Source: Acidobacteriota bacterium (GTDB lineage Bacteria; Acidobacteriota; UBA4820; DSQY01). From it: DNA of 5,546 nt. Under the pieces are notes generated by a model. It did no database searches. It saw only the letters and a program-made list of their open reading frames with translations, and was not told the origin of the DNA. Both the position numbers and the translations under genes were made by a program. Positions 5,530-5,546 of this stretch are shown piece by piece. Location: assembly GCA_022759065.1 (NCBI GenBank), contig JAEMPZ010000169.1:1-5546 (forward strand), written 5' to 3'. The stretch's first letter is position 1. Each line of letters begins with the position of its first letter.

Positions 5530-5546
5530 GCGCATCTTTGTTTCCG

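Overview
The window (moderately GC-rich) holds seven complete genes in two divergent transcription units. It looks like a bacterial chromosome, most likely from an anaerobe. The clue is the cluster of two MinD-type ATPases with inserted 2[4Fe-4S] ferredoxin modules next to a small NifX/NifB-like metal-cofactor protein, a combination known mainly from anaerobes such as sulfate reducers. The phylum cannot be fixed from the sequence alone; an anaerobic Desulfobacterota-like or uncultured lineage is only a guess.

Leftward unit (positions 4853 to 2, minus strand): a promoter with an extended -10 (TGGTATAAT) lies just upstream of a 765-aa membrane-anchored alkaline-phosphatase-superfamily phosphoesterase. 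It is followed by a CGGC-domain protein, a NifX-like cofactor-binding protein, and two tandem ferredoxin/MinD ATPases. Four of the five genes are joined by 4-nt stop/start overlaps (ATGA or GTGA), and the remaining gap is 22 nt, so this reads as one tightly coupled operon. The three distal genes resemble the core of the 'orange protein' (ORP) complex of Desulfovibrio. The coupled phosphoesterase and CGGC protein are the unusual part. No sigma-54 promoter or regulator, as described for the Desulfovibrio ORP operons, is seen here.

Intergenic region (4827-4962): two back-to-back promoters. The rightward one has a perfect 14-bp inverted repeat (CTATAC-TT-GTATAG) over its -10 element, followed by a 7-bp-stem hairpin in the leader.

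Rightward unit (4963-5446, plus strand): a ribbon-helix-helix antitoxin and a RelE-family toxin. The toxin most likely starts at a TTG inside the antitoxin gene. After the toxin come about 100 nt without a gene, ending in an imperfect CCTTCGTG repeat cluster at the window edge.

No tRNA, rRNA, CRISPR array or insertion sequence was seen. There is no gene-free stretch longer than about 140 nt.
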